From contig CALYAW010000004.1 in the NCBI GenBank assembly GCA_944393685.1, positions 62,001 to 126,000 on the forward strand: a stretch of DNA of 64,000 bases, in the 5' to 3' direction. Shown in pieces: positions 9,969 to 19,784 of this stretch. How positions within the stretch are numbered: the stretch's first letter is position 1; every line of letters begins with the position of its first letter. Source of the DNA: an uncultured Alphaproteobacteria bacterium (GTDB lineage Bacteria; Pseudomonadota; Alphaproteobacteria; RF32; CAG-239). Below the pieces are notes generated by a model. That model was not told where the DNA came from, made no database searches, and saw only the letters and a program-made list of their open reading frames with translations. Both the position numbers and the translations under genes were made by a program.

Positions 9969-11084
9969 TTACTTAATTAACGCGACTTTGTTTCCGCTTT
10001 GTCGCTCAATTTTACCTTCCAGCTCAAGCTCAAGTAGTAGGAAAGCAACTTCAGAAGCGGATAATCCACTCAAACGAATAATCTCATCAACGTATACTCC
10101 GTCATAATTTAAGTAGTCAATAATTTTTATGTTGGAGCATGTTTTATTGGCAGCTAAGTTAGCATCTTTTGTTGCAAAAACAAGAGGTTTTTGCACAGAG
10201 ATTGATTTTTTAGGATGCTTTATAATTTGAGGCGAAGAAATAGAGGACAGAATATCAGAGGCGTTTTCGACCAAAATAGCGCCTTCTTTAATAAGTTTAT
10301 TTGTTCCTTCTGCGCGAGGATCATTAGGATATCCAGGAACAGCAAACAGCCCCCTGTTCATAGAACGAGCCAAATCAGCAGTAATCAAAGAGCCTGATTT
10401 TAAGGTAGCTTCCACAACCAATGTCGCAAGCGACAATGCAGCAACAATCCTATTGCGTCGAGGAAAAAAATTAGCTTGAGGAGGGGTTCCGATAGGTAAT
10501 TCCGATACAACACATCCTTGTGATATAATTTTAGCGTAAATATCTGTATTTTCTTTAGGGTAGGCAATGTCTGCGCCGCACCCGAGAACAGCGATTGTTT
10601 CTCCTTGTTTGTTACAAGCATGCATTGCCCCTTTATGTGCGGCTGCATCAATTCCTCGAGCCATTCCGGAAACGATGCAAACACCATGTGTTGATAAGTC
10701 AAAGGCAATTTTAGCTGCAGTTTTTCTGCCGTTAATAGAGGCATTGCGAGCGCCGATTACAGCAATACAATTTGGGTTTTGCAATATTTGGACGTTGCCG
10801 CGAACATATAAAACCGGAGGACAATCTTCAATTAATTTAAGATTAGGCGGAAAATTTCTATCTTTATAGGAAATCAAACTAATCCCGAGATTTTGAGCCC
10901 GAATAATTTCATCTTCAGCCCAGCGCCGATTGCAGAGATGGATTTTTTTTATTTTTTCAGCTTCAATAATTGCTTGCTTCGGAGACCCGAATTCTTTTAT
11001 TAACTTATAAAAAGTAACGGGTCCCACGTTCTCTGAATTAATTAACTGTAAGATATCTGTCAGTTCACTCTCTGCCATATCCAC
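9969..11084 (-). CDS. dprA: DNA processing protein DprA
   Basis: Loads RecA onto incoming single-stranded DNA during natural transformation. 371 residues. Order: N-terminal SAM-like helices (about 1-75), extended Rossmann fold (about 100-300) with IAVIGARNAS, VSGMARGIDAAAHKGA, TIAVLGCGADIAYPKEN and NFFPRRNRIVAALS, and a C-terminal winged-helix region (about 310-371). Start chosen as GTG with AAGG ten bases upstream; an ATG two codons further in is an alternative. Sits between plsY and topA, a common alphaproteobacterial arrangement. With comEC at 24.4 kb it gives two core transformation genes in the window; DprA is nevertheless widespread in non-competent bacteria. Confidence 0.95.
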   Translation of the reverse strand: MDMAESELTDILQLINSENVGPVTFYKLIKEFGSPKQAIIEAEKIKKIHLCNRRWAEDEIIRAQNLGISLISYKDRNFPPNLKLIEDCPPVLYVRGNVQILQNPNCIAVIGARNASINGRKTAAKIAFDLSTHGVCIVSGMARGIDAAAHKGAMHACNKQGETIAVLGCGADIAYPKENTDIYAKIISQGCVVSELPIGTPPQANFFPRRNRIVAALSLATLVVEATLKSGSLITADLARSMNRGLFAVPGYPNDPRAEGTNKLIKEGAILVENASDILSSISSPQIIKHPKKSISVQKPLVFATKDANLAANKTCSNIKIIDYLNYDGVYVDEIIRLSGLSASEVAFLLLELELEGKIERQSGNKVALIK

Positions 11085-11096
11085 TTTGAAGTCGCC

Positions 11097-11741
11097 TTAG
11101 GATTTTTTCTTAAAGGTAATTTTGCTTTCTTCACCTCGGAATAATCTTGCAAAATTGGCATGATGACGAGCCAAAATCAAAATAACGATAAAGGTGTAGA
11201 ATGTTGTATAAATTTCATCACACATAAAATAAGTCATAAAAGGAACGGCGGTTGCCGCAACAATAGCCGAAAGAGACGAGTAGCGGAAAGTAAAGGCCAT
11301 AACCAACCAGATAAGCAAAGCCAGCAAAGCAATTTTAGGTGTCATCACCAATACAAATCCAAAAGCGGAAGCAACGCCTTTGCCGCCTTTAAATTTTAAC
11401 CAAATCGGAAAATTGTGTCCGATGATGGCCAAAGAACCGGCAATCAAGGCGGCAATATGATTGGTAGAACTTTCTATTCCCGCCAAATAATATGTATCTT
11501 CAGGAACAAAGCGATAAGCTAACCAAGCTGCCAGCCCCGCCTTGGATGCATCTAAAATGACGGTCAATAGAGCAAGAGTTTTGTTTCCTGTTCGTAAAAC
11601 ATTTGTGGCACCTATATTTCCGGAGCCAATTTTACGAATATCACCGTATCCGGCCATATAACACAATACTAAACCAAAAGGAATAGAGCCGAGAATATAA
11701 CCACCGATTCCAAAGGCGGTAAACAAGCAATCCATAGACAT
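11097..11741 (-). CDS. plsY: Acyl-phosphate:glycerol-3-phosphate acyltransferase PlsY
   Basis: First acylation step of phospholipid synthesis: transfers acyl from acyl-phosphate to glycerol-3-phosphate at the inner membrane. 214 residues with several hydrophobic segments. Family motifs: GSIPFGLVL, GSGNIGATNVLRTGNK, the GHNFPIWLKFKGGKGVA block and a conserved C-terminal H in LARHHANFARLFRGEE. AAGGAG lies six bases before the ATG. First gene of the operon with dprA and topA; the 190-base spacer upstream is shared divergently with pyrH. Confidence 0.96.
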   Translation of the reverse strand: MSMDCLFTAFGIGGYILGSIPFGLVLCYMAGYGDIRKIGSGNIGATNVLRTGNKTLALLTVILDASKAGLAAWLAYRFVPEDTYYLAGIESSTNHIAALIAGSLAIIGHNFPIWLKFKGGKGVASAFGFVLVMTPKIALLALLIWLVMAFTFRYSSLSAIVAATAVPFMTYFMCDEIYTTFYTFIVILILARHHANFARLFRGEESKITFKKKS

Positions 11742-11798
11742 ATAATTCTCCTTACAGATAAAATTAGCCTGTTTACTTAATATCCTTGAAACTTGATT

Positions 11799-11827
11799 TT
11801 GACAACCCTGATTTTCACACTGATAAA
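11799..11827 (+). promoter_or_regulatory. Candidate promoter of the pyrH-lpx operon
   Basis: A perfect TTGACA, 17-base spacer, and GATAAA. It would leave a leader of about 100 bases before pyrH. The -10 is imperfect, and a second possible start closer to pyrH cannot be excluded. Confidence 0.4.
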
Positions 11828-11932
11828 CAAGACAAGATAAAGTTTTTTAATATAAGCGCTAAAAACTTGATGACAAAACAATTAAAATCATTAATATTGA
11901 GAAAAACAACCCAGTAATCTGAAGAGAGTTTG

Positions 11933-12652
11933 ATGAAACCGATATATAAAAGAATACTTCTGAAATTATCCGGCGAGGGTTTGATGGGAGACAAAAGTTT
12001 TGGTATGTCTTCCGAAGTAATCAAAAATTTGGCAGAACAAATAAAAAAGGTTCATGATGCCGGAGTTGAGGTTTGTATTGTTGTTGGCGGTGGCAATATA
12101 TTCCGCGGGGCTAAGGAAGCGTCCGCCGGAATGAATCGGACGGTTGCAGATCAGGTAGGAATGTTAGCCACAGTCATGAATGCTCTTTACATTCAAAATG
12201 CATTGGAAGGAATAGGCACGTCGGCTCGGGTTCTTTCAGGTTTAAGTATTCCGCAAGTGTGTGAGACTTATATGTATCGTCGGGCATTACGTCATCTTGA
12301 AAAAGGGCGTGTTATTATTTTTGCTGCAGGAACAGGTAATCCTTATTTTACGACGGACACGGGAGCGGCATTACGCGCCTCTGAAATGCAATGTGATGTT
12401 TTGCTCAAGGCCACACAGGTAGATGGAGTTTATGATTCAGATCCTCGCCGTAACAAAAAGGCTCAAAGATATGAAAAAGTTACATATGATGATGTTATTC
12501 GAGGTCAGCTAGGTGTAATGGATATGACAGCGGTATCTTTGGCTCAAGAGAATGATATCCCGATAGTTGTCTTTTCGCAACATGCGCCGGATGCTTTGAT
12601 TAAAGCGGTGTCCGGTAAAGGAAAATTTACAATAATTAGAAAAGAGGTGTAA
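11933..12652 (+). CDS. pyrH: UMP kinase
   Basis: Phosphorylates UMP to UDP, feeding pyrimidine nucleotide and UDP-sugar supply. 239 residues from the ATG giving MKPIYKRILLKLSGEGLMG; a TTG one codon earlier would add only one residue. Amino-acid-kinase fold: KLSGEGL at the N-terminus, VVGGGNIFRGA, TGNPYFTTDTGAALRASE, and TQVDGVYDSDPRRN. First gene of the long plus-strand operon; frr starts two bases after its stop. Confidence 0.97.
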   Translation: MKPIYKRILLKLSGEGLMGDKSFGMSSEVIKNLAEQIKKVHDAGVEVCIVVGGGNIFRGAKEASAGMNRTVADQVGMLATVMNALYIQNALEGIGTSARVLSGLSIPQVCETYMYRRALRHLEKGRVIIFAAGTGNPYFTTDTGAALRASEMQCDVLLKATQVDGVYDSDPRRNKKAQRYEKVTYDDVIRGQLGVMDMTAVSLAQENDIPIVVFSQHAPDALIKAVSGKGKFTIIRKEV

Positions 12653-12654
12653 AA

Positions 12655-13218
12655 ATGTCAGATTTTAGTTCAATCAAATCCGAAGCATCTGCTCGTATGG
12701 AAAAAACGCTCGATTCTCTAAAAGGGGATTTTAGTAGCTTGCGAGCCGGACGAGCACATGTTAGCTTGCTTGATGGTATTATGGTAGAGGCTTATGGTTC
12801 GATGACACCTCTTTCTCAGGTAGGCACGGTATCTGTTCCAGATGCGCGCACCTTGTCCATCAGTGTTTGGGACAAAAGTTTGGCAAAGGCAGTTGAAAAA
12901 GCGATCGTAGAATCTGATTTAGGGTTAAATCCAGCATCAGATGGTCAATTGATACGTATTCCAATACCACCCTTGTCGGAAGAGCGCCGCAAGGAATTGA
13001 TAAAAGTTGCCGGTAAGTATTCCGAGGCCAACAAAGTTGCGATTCGTAACATTCGTCGCGATGCATTGGATGGTGTCAAGAAACTGAAAAAAGACAATGC
13101 CATCTCAGAAGATGAAGAAAAAAGATATGAGAATGAAATTCAAAAAATGACAGATGATTCAGTAAAAAAGATTGATGAGATGCTTGCCCAAAAAGAAAAA
13201 GACATAATGCAGGTATAA
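12655..13218 (+). CDS. frr: Ribosome recycling factor
   Basis: Splits the post-termination ribosome with EF-G. 187 residues, standard length. Signatures include LRAGRAHVSLLDGIMVEAYG, VPDARTLSISVWDKS, GLNPASDGQLIRIPIPPLSEERR and RNIRRDALDGVKKLKKD. Two-base spacing from pyrH with the RBS AAAGAGGTG inside the pyrH end implies translational coupling. Confidence 0.98.
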   Translation: MSDFSSIKSEASARMEKTLDSLKGDFSSLRAGRAHVSLLDGIMVEAYGSMTPLSQVGTVSVPDARTLSISVWDKSLAKAVEKAIVESDLGLNPASDGQLIRIPIPPLSEERRKELIKVAGKYSEANKVAIRNIRRDALDGVKKLKKDNAISEDEEKRYENEIQKMTDDSVKKIDEMLAQKEKDIMQV

Positions 13219-13232
13219 TAGAGGCGGGATAG

Positions 13233-13940
13233 TTGACTGATACGAGTAAATTAGAGCATCTAGCCATTATTATGGACGGAAACCGCCGATGGGCCAGAGC
13301 AAGAGGGCTTCCTGCCGCGATGGGGCATAAAAAAGGAGCCGAGACCGTACAAGAGATTGTGCGTGCGGCTGCGGACATGGGAATACGATATCTGACGCTA
13401 TATGCGTTTTCCACAGAGAACTGGCAAAGGGAAAAGTCGGAAGTTGAATCTTTAATGGATTTGTTGCGTCAATATTTGAAATCAGAACTCAAAGAAATAC
13501 AAGAAAACGGGGTTCGCATAATGTTTATCGGTGAGCGCACGATGTTGGACGCCGATATTGTTGAACAAATGAACAAGATTGAGCAAGATACAAAAGCCAA
13601 CGATAAAATGACACTCTGTATTGCATTGAGCTATGGTTCCAGACAAGAGATTGTTAATTCGGTCAAAAAGATAGCTTCTCTAGCGCAAAAGGGGGATATT
13701 AATATTGCCGAGATTGACGAAAAGATGTTTTCTGATATGCTTTATACCAAAGAGATGCCGGATCCGGATTTGTTGATAAGAACCGGTGGTGAGAAAAGAG
13801 TAAGCAACTATCTTTTATGGCAGCTTGCATATACGGAATTTTATTTCAGCGCCACGGCATGGCCTGACTTTGGAAAAGAAGAGTTAACAAAAATTATTAC
13901 AGAGTTTAACGGTAGGGAGAGACGCTATGGAAAAAACTAG
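13233..13940 (+). CDS. uppS: Isoprenyl transferase (undecaprenyl-diphosphate synthase)
   Basis: Builds the C55 lipid carrier for peptidoglycan and surface polysaccharides from IPP and FPP. 235 residues. The start is TTG, chosen because GAGG lies at good distance and no ATG precedes the catalytic block IIMDGNRRWAR (Asp15). Other motifs: GHKKGAETVQEIV, LTLYAFSTENW, LLIRTGGEKRVSNYLLWQLAYTE and FTATAWPDF-like FSATAWPDFGKEEL. Overlaps cdsA by 14 bases. Confidence 0.96.
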   Translation: MTDTSKLEHLAIIMDGNRRWARARGLPAAMGHKKGAETVQEIVRAAADMGIRYLTLYAFSTENWQREKSEVESLMDLLRQYLKSELKEIQENGVRIMFIGERTMLDADIVEQMNKIEQDTKANDKMTLCIALSYGSRQEIVNSVKKIASLAQKGDINIAEIDEKMFSDMLYTKEMPDPDLLIRTGGEKRVSNYLLWQLAYTEFYFSATAWPDFGKEELTKIITEFNGRERRYGKN

Positions 13941-14715
13941 ACTTAGCTCATTGCTGAAACGCACTGTCACATCATTGATTTTAGCTCCGACCGTTATAGG
14001 TTGTTTGTATGTTGGATATCCTTTTATCCAGATGCTTGTTTTTTTAGCGGGAGCGCTGCTTGCTTGGGAGTGGGCGCGCATGGTTCCGAATTCGCGAGGA
14101 GCAAGTTATGCAACCATCTATACTTTTGTGGTTGGAGTTGCTGTTTTGCTTGGTTCTTGGTTTGCCTTTTTTGTAAGCTTATTTATAGGTATGCTAGTTG
14201 TTCTTGTAAAATCCAAGTCTGAAACACGTAAGAAACTTCTTATTTTGGGCGTTCCCTATATATCCATAGGATTGGGAGCAATAGTTTGGCTTTATGAATT
14301 GGTCGGATTCGCAGTCACGCTCTGGTTTGTGTTGGTAGTTTGGGCAGTTGATGTTGGAGGATATGTCGTAGGGTGCAGTCTTAAAGGTCCCAAATTGGCT
14401 CCAAAGATTAGTCCCAATAAAACATGGTCTGGCTTAATAGGCGGTATGCTTTTTTCAATTGGTATCAGCTATGCATTCTGCTGGTATGTTGGGGCATGGC
14501 CGCACGCGCTCTATTATGGAATGTTGGCCGCAATGATAGCAATTATTGCTCAAATTGGTGACTTGATAGAATCAGCAATAAAGAGATCTCTTAATTTAAA
14601 AGATTCCAGCGATTTAATACCGGGGCACGGAGGTATTTTTGATCGTGTGGATGGTCTGATTTTTGCCGCACCGATAGTCTATATTTTCTTCAGATATATT
14701 TTGTTTCTGATATAA
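13927..14715 (+). CDS. cdsA: Phosphatidate cytidylyltransferase
   Basis: Makes CDP-diacylglycerol from phosphatidate and CTP at the inner membrane. 262 residues with about seven hydrophobic segments. C-terminal family signature: SPNKTWSGLIGG, GDLIESAIKRSLNLKDSS and IPGHGGIFDRVDGL. GGGAGAG lies eight bases before the ATG within the uppS 3' end. The gene dxr, which commonly follows cdsA in related genomes, is absent here: rseP follows directly. Confidence 0.96.
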   Translation: MEKTRLSSLLKRTVTSLILAPTVIGCLYVGYPFIQMLVFLAGALLAWEWARMVPNSRGASYATIYTFVVGVAVLLGSWFAFFVSLFIGMLVVLVKSKSETRKKLLILGVPYISIGLGAIVWLYELVGFAVTLWFVLVVWAVDVGGYVVGCSLKGPKLAPKISPNKTWSGLIGGMLFSIGISYAFCWYVGAWPHALYYGMLAAMIAIIAQIGDLIESAIKRSLNLKDSSDLIPGHGGIFDRVDGLIFAAPIVYIFFRYILFLI

Positions 14716-14733
14716 GAGGTTAAAAAATTTATC

Positions 14734-15864
14734 ATGGATTGGTTGTTAAATACGATTTATTATGTTGTTCCGTTTATTGTTTTATTAGGAGTTTTGGTTT
14801 TTGTGCACGAGCTTGGACATTTTTTGGTGGCCAGGCTATGCGGTGTAAAGGTCACGGAGTTTTCTATCGGTTTTGGGCGTAAGCTATGGGGATGGACTGA
14901 TCGCAAAGGAACGGAATGGAAATTATCTTTGATACCTCTAGGCGGGTATTGCAAATTTTTGGGTGATGAAGATGCAGCCAGCGCATCTCAAAGTGATAAA
15001 AATATAGCATCTGAAGAACAAAAATATGCATTTGCGAATCAGAATCCTTTTAAAAAATTGGCCATAGTTATTGCCGGTCCGGCCGCGAACTATTTTTTCG
15101 CGATAATTGTTTTTACATCTATTTTCTTTTTCTTAGGCAAGATGGATTTTCCGGCAGTAGTAGGTGATGTCATAAAAGGCGGTGCTGCCGAAAAAGCGGG
15201 CGTCTTAAAAGGAGACAAGATCTTAAGTGTCAACGGTAAAAAAGTTGCAACATTTACTGAGTTGCGTCAAGAAGTAGAGATGCATGTAGATGACAAGATC
15301 AAGCTGGAAATAGAACGAGATGGCAATATAAAGAGTTTTTCTTTCCCATTGCAGATTGTTCCTTTGGAGGTTGAAGCCAATCAATCTTCAAAACCGCGTC
15401 CTATGTTGGGAATACATTCTTTGAATGCTGTAGAAATCACCCCCATAGAAGTTGGGTTAGGTGAAGCATTTGTAGATTCTCTAAAAGAAACGTGGCGTAT
15501 CACGGAAGTAACTTTGCGAGGTCTTGGCCAGATGATTACGGGTCGGCGCAATGCAGATGAAGTCGGAGGTATCATTCGGATTGCCGAAATGTCAGGAGAC
15601 ATCAGCCGCGAGCAGGGTTTAATTGATTTTATTATTTTTATGGCATTGTTATCAATTAATTTAGGACTAATCAACTTGTTTCCGATTCCTTTGTTGGACG
15701 GCGGCCATGTCGTTATTTATTCAATAGAGATTATCACCCGTCGAGAAATCAATGAAACGGTCAAGGAATATATATTTAGGTTTGGACTTTTTGTGCTGAT
15801 AGCATTAATGTTGTTTGCAACGTATAATGACTTTGCGCGCTTGTTTCATCGCTGGTTTTCTTAA
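14734..15864 (+). CDS. rseP: RIP zinc metalloprotease RseP/MmpA
   Basis: Site-2 intramembrane protease that clips anti-sigma factors and signal-peptide remnants; the Caulobacter orthologue MmpA cuts PodJ. 376 residues. HELGH at residues 25-29 in the first membrane segment supplies two zinc ligands and the catalytic Glu26; Asp322 in LFPIPLLDGGH is the third ligand. One PDZ domain, about residues 125-200, with GAAEKAGVLKGDKILSVNGK; E. coli RseP has two, so this is the short alphaproteobacterial type. Directly upstream of bamA, the usual neighbour. Confidence 0.96.
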   Translation: MDWLLNTIYYVVPFIVLLGVLVFVHELGHFLVARLCGVKVTEFSIGFGRKLWGWTDRKGTEWKLSLIPLGGYCKFLGDEDAASASQSDKNIASEEQKYAFANQNPFKKLAIVIAGPAANYFFAIIVFTSIFFFLGKMDFPAVVGDVIKGGAAEKAGVLKGDKILSVNGKKVATFTELRQEVEMHVDDKIKLEIERDGNIKSFSFPLQIVPLEVEANQSSKPRPMLGIHSLNAVEITPIEVGLGEAFVDSLKETWRITEVTLRGLGQMITGRRNADEVGGIIRIAEMSGDISREQGLIDFIIFMALLSINLGLINLFPIPLLDGGHVVIYSIEIITRREINETVKEYIFRFGLFVLIALMLFATYNDFARLFHRWFS

Positions 15865-15881
15865 AAATTAAGGATAATACT

Positions 15882-18146
15882 ATGACAAACAGACTAAAAC
15901 TTGGGACTATGGCACTGGCGCTACTGCTTGGATTAGAAGCCCGAGCAGCTTCCATGTATGTCGGAGATATAAAAATAGAAGGCCTTGAACGGGTTGAACC
16001 AGAAACAGTTGTTTCTTATGTAGACATAAAGAAAAATACATTTATAACAGATGGAAAGTTGGATGCTTCACTAAAGCAACTCTATGCAACAGGTTTGTTT
16101 GAAGATGTGTCAATGAACGTTGGAGCAGATGGCGTTCTTCGAATAAAAGTTGCGGAAAATCCGGTTATCAACAAAGTTTTGTTTGACGGCAACAACAAAG
16201 TAGATGATGAAATGTTGCAAAGTGAAGTCAGACTGACACCGCGTTCAACATATTCACGAGCAAAAGTTCAAGAAGATGTAGCAAGAATACTTGAAGTTTA
16301 TAAGCGCAGTGGCCGATATGCAGCGGTAGTAGAGCCGCAAATTATTCGCCGAGATCAAAACCGAGTAGATTTAATTTTTAATATCAACGAAGGTCCGCTT
16401 GCGGTTATAGATAAAGTTAACTTCATCGGTAACAGTCATTATTCTCATGATGATTTACAAGAAGTGATTATGAGCAAAGAGAGTCGCTGGTATCGCATAT
16501 TCTCGTCTTCTGAGCATTATGATGCGGAAAAAACAAACTATGATAAGGAGCTTTTGCGTCGTTTTTATGCCAAGCGCGGCTATGCAGACTTTCGTGTTTC
16601 TTCTGCGATAGCGGAGTTAACGCCGGATAACAAATCATTTGTTTTGACATATGTTTTAGATGAAGGAAAACGTTATCAAATAAAAGATATTCAGATAGAT
16701 TCGGCAATTTCTGATGTTGATACGAGCGTGTTTTCAGATGTTGTTGAATTTGAGGTTGGCGAGTGGTATAACGCAGACAAAGTAGAAAAAACAGTATCAG
16801 CCTTGACGGACGAACTGGGGAAGAAAGGTTTTGCGTTTGTTGACGTAGAGCCAGAGCTAATAAAAGATACCGAAACCGGAGATATGGATGTTTTTTTCCA
16901 TATTCGAGAAGGAGAGCGAGTTTTTGTAGATCGCATAAATATCAGCGGCAACACACGTACACATGACAAAGTCATTCGTAGAGAATTTAGAATTGAAGAA
17001 GGAGATGCTTTTAACGTTTCCAAATTAAGGGATTCTCGTCGTAATGTCGAAAATCTGGATTATTTCAGCAAAGTGGACATAGATACAGTTCCCAAAGATG
17101 CAAACAAGGCGGATGTCAATGTAAAAGTTGAAGAAAAATCTACGGGCTATTTCAATGTTGGTATTGGATATTCAACGGTAAACGGAGCGACGGTTCGCGC
17201 CGGTGTAACCGAAAACAATTTCCGAGGTTTAGGGCAGCGCTTAGGAGTGGATGCCGCCGTATCTGAAAGAGCTCAGGAATATAATTTAAGTTTTACCGAG
17301 CCATATTTCCTCAATCGTCGTTTGCGCGCCGGATTTGATTTGTTCCGCAGTGAAGAAGATTATCAAGACGAAAGTTCATATGATAGTTCGACAACGGGAG
17401 GGCGCTTGCGATTGGGGTGGAATTACACAGATGATTTATCCCAACAGGTTCGTTATACCTTGAGGCAAGACGAGATTAGCAACGTAGGTCGAGGAGCTTC
17501 AAAGTATATTAAAGATGAGGAAGGAAAGTATGTCGATTCCTCGATAGGGCAAACTTTGGTTTATGATAAGCGAGACAGTGCAATTAATACTAAAGAAGGC
17601 TATTTCTTGTCATTTGGAAACGACGTTTCCGGAGCGGGTGGAGATGAGAAATACGCCAAATTTGATGCTAAAGCATATAAATATTATACTCTGTCAGATT
17701 ACTATACATTTAAGTTTTTCTTGAATGCCGGCTACATTACAGGTTATGGCGGCAAAGATGTCCGCTTACCCAATCGCTATTATTTAGGAGGCTCCACATT
17801 GCGTGGATTTGATGTTGCTGGTATTGGTGCACGAGATAAATATACAAAAGATGCTCTGGGAGGTAACTGGATGGTTTATGCCGGAAGTGAGGTTACATTC
17901 CCGATAGGTTTGGACGAACTTGGTATAAAAGGACGTACATTTGTTGATATCGGTGCACTGGGCAAGCCGGACAACTATAATGCTGCGGATGTTGAATATT
18001 CATCTTCACCACGTGTGGCAGCGGGATTTGGTTTCCAATGGTTGTCTCCGATGGGACAAATTGACATAGACTTCGGTTTCCCGATAGTTAAAGAAGACTA
18101 TGATGAGACTCAAGTATTTCGTTTAAACTTTGGAACTCGTTTATAA
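15882..18146 (+). CDS. bamA: Outer membrane protein assembly factor BamA
   Basis: Central barrel of the BAM complex, which folds and inserts outer-membrane proteins. 754 residues. Signal peptide cleaved after ARA (about residue 22). Five POTRA repeats, about residues 25-425, the last with RVFVDRINISGNTRTHDKVI, then a C-terminal 16-strand barrel with the loop-6 signature LGGSTLRGFD (about residue 637). Terminal residue is Leu rather than the more usual Phe or Trp (VFRLNFGTRL). Followed by lpxD with no skp/ompH gene between them, although skp often occurs at this place. Confidence 0.97.
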   Translation: MTNRLKLGTMALALLLGLEARAASMYVGDIKIEGLERVEPETVVSYVDIKKNTFITDGKLDASLKQLYATGLFEDVSMNVGADGVLRIKVAENPVINKVLFDGNNKVDDEMLQSEVRLTPRSTYSRAKVQEDVARILEVYKRSGRYAAVVEPQIIRRDQNRVDLIFNINEGPLAVIDKVNFIGNSHYSHDDLQEVIMSKESRWYRIFSSSEHYDAEKTNYDKELLRRFYAKRGYADFRVSSAIAELTPDNKSFVLTYVLDEGKRYQIKDIQIDSAISDVDTSVFSDVVEFEVGEWYNADKVEKTVSALTDELGKKGFAFVDVEPELIKDTETGDMDVFFHIREGERVFVDRINISGNTRTHDKVIRREFRIEEGDAFNVSKLRDSRRNVENLDYFSKVDIDTVPKDANKADVNVKVEEKSTGYFNVGIGYSTVNGATVRAGVTENNFRGLGQRLGVDAAVSERAQEYNLSFTEPYFLNRRLRAGFDLFRSEEDYQDESSYDSSTTGGRLRLGWNYTDDLSQQVRYTLRQDEISNVGRGASKYIKDEEGKYVDSSIGQTLVYDKRDSAINTKEGYFLSFGNDVSGAGGDEKYAKFDAKAYKYYTLSDYYTFKFFLNAGYITGYGGKDVRLPNRYYLGGSTLRGFDVAGIGARDKYTKDALGGNWMVYAGSEVTFPIGLDELGIKGRTFVDIGALGKPDNYNAADVEYSSSPRVAAGFGFQWLSPMGQIDIDFGFPIVKEDYDETQVFRLNFGTRL

Positions 18147-18164
18147 CAAAATAAGGAAGAACCA

Positions 18165-19178
18165 ATGGTTGATACAAGATTTTTTAAGAATAACGGACCT
18201 TTTACACTGGCGCAAATAGCCGAAATATGTGAGGCTGAATTGGAGGATAAAACCAAATCCGACATCAAAATAAAAGATATGGCAACAATGTCGAGCGCCT
18301 CAAAGGATGAAATCTGTTTTTTCTTTGACAAGAAGAAAAAAGCAGCAGGAGCGGAAATAAAAGCCACAGCTTGTGTCACCACGGAGGAGCTTGCTCCGTT
18401 TGTGGCTCAAGGTGTGGTTAAGCTCATTTCTTCTAATCCGCACTTGGGCTTTGTGAAACTTAATTATGCTTTTTACAGTGAAGACAGACCACAGCCTAGT
18501 ATCAGTAAGCATGCCTCGATAGCATCCAGCGCACAGATTGGAAAAGATTGCAGCATAGGTGATTTTGCGGTGATTGAAGAAGGTGCAAAAATAGGCGACA
18601 ATTGTATCATAGAGGCAAACGTAACGATAGGACGTAATTGTGAGATAGGAAACAACTGTCGTATTGGAGCCGGAGCCGGTATTTCACATTGCATAATGGG
18701 AAATGATTGCTACATATATGGAGGAGCTCGTATAGGCTGGGATGGCTTTGGTTTTATGATGCTGCAAGGTCAGCACAAAAGGATTCCTCAATTAGGACGC
18801 GTGATAATTGGTAACGACGTTGAAATCGGCGCCAATGCTTGCGTTGACAGAGGAGCATTAGATGATACGGTGATTGGAGATGGTTGTCGTATCGATGATT
18901 TAGTAATGGTAGCGCATAACGTCAAACTCGGGCGTGGCTGTATTTTAGTCTCACAGACAGGTATCGCCGGTAGCTGCACGTTTGGCGATTACGTTGTCTG
19001 TGGCGGCCAAACAGGATTTGCCGATCATTTAACTATCGGCAGCGGAGCACAAATTGGCGCCCAGTCAGGAATTATGCGTGATATAGAACCCGGTATGGTG
19101 GTTATGGGAACACCGGCCGTGCCGATTAAGGACTTTATGCGTCAAGTTTCGTATGTTCAGAAACTGAGCAAAAAATAA
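18165..19178 (+). CDS. lpxD: UDP-3-O-acylglucosamine N-acyltransferase LpxD
   Basis: Third step of lipid A synthesis: N-acylates UDP-3-O-acyl-glucosamine using acyl-ACP. 337 residues. N-terminal uridine-binding domain (about 1-110), then a left-handed beta helix of hexapeptide repeats (about 110-290) and a C-terminal helix. Catalytic His251 in [13 protein letters not shown]. Other motifs: [12 protein letters not shown] and the [15 protein letters not shown] block. Spaced 18 bases from bamA. Confidence 0.96.
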   Translation: MVDTRFFKNNGPFTLAQIAEICEAELEDKTKSDIKIKDMATMSSASKDEICFFFDKKKKAAGAEIKATACVTTEELAPFVAQGVVKLISSNPHLGFVKLNYAFYSEDRPQPSISKHASIASSAQIGKDCSIGDFAVIEEGAKIGDNCIIEANVTIGRNCEIGNNCRIGAGAGISHCIMGNDCYIYGGARIGWDGFGFMMLQGQHKRIPQLGRVIIGNDVEIGANACVDRGALDDTVIGDGCRIDDLVMVAHNVKLGRGCILVSQTGIAGSCTFGDYVVCGGQTGFADHLTIGSGAQIGAQSGIMRDIEPGMVVMGTPAVPIKDFMRQVSYVQKLSKK

Positions 19179-19201
19179 GATTAAAAAAGGATAAAATACA
19201 A

Positions 19202-19651
19202 ATGTCTGAAAATAAAATATATCATGTTGAAGAAATAATGGATATGCTGCCTCATCGGTATCCGTTTCTTTTGGTAGATCGCTTGGAGGTTGAGGTTCCC
19301 GGCGAAAAAGGTGTAGGTCTAAAAAATGTAACCATGAATGAGGAGTTTTTTCAGGGGCATTTTCCTGGAAATCCTGTAATGCCTGGCGTTTTGCAGATTG
19401 AAGCTATGGCCCAAACAGCAGGAGCGCTAGTGATTGCTGGTGATGAGAATTTTAGAGAAAGCAAGAAGAGCGTTTTGTTTATGTCAATAGACGGCGTAAA
19501 GTTTCGTAAGCAAGTCAAGCCAGGAGATCAGTTGCGCATGCATGTAGAAAAAATCCGCGCACGCAGAAACGTATTTGTTTTCAAAGGCGAAAGCAAAGTA
19601 GATGGGCAAACGGTGTCCGAGGCAGAATTTACGGCCATGATTTTGGAATAA
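19202..19651 (+). CDS. fabZ: 3-hydroxyacyl-ACP dehydratase FabZ
   Basis: Dehydrates 3-hydroxyacyl-ACP in fatty acid elongation, competing with lipid A synthesis for 3-hydroxyacyl chains. 149 residues. MLPHRYPFLLVDR and the active-site block GHFPGNPVMPGVLQIEAMAQ with His53 and Glu67. Normally flanked by lpxD and lpxA; here a strong terminator follows immediately, ending this transcription unit. Confidence 0.97.
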   Translation: MSENKIYHVEEIMDMLPHRYPFLLVDRLEVEVPGEKGVGLKNVTMNEEFFQGHFPGNPVMPGVLQIEAMAQTAGALVIAGDENFRESKKSVLFMSIDGVKFRKQVKPGDQLRMHVEKIRARRNVFVFKGESKVDGQTVSEAEFTAMILE

Positions 19652-19665
19652 AAAATGTGTAACAC

Positions 19666-19702
19666 AAAAGCACCCTCTGCGCAAAGCACATGGTGCTTTT
19701 TT
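19666..19702 (+). terminator. Rho-independent terminator after fabZ
   Basis: AAAAGCACC and GGTGCTTTTTT pair around a 17-base loop. It separates pyrH-fabZ from the polysaccharide pyruvyl transferase gene and the remaining lpx genes. Confidence 0.85.
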
Positions 19703-19784
19703 ATTATACACATAAGCTATTATGTTATTGTTATTTAAGAAAATGGGAATAGTATAAAATTATAATCTATAAAAGAAGGACTAC

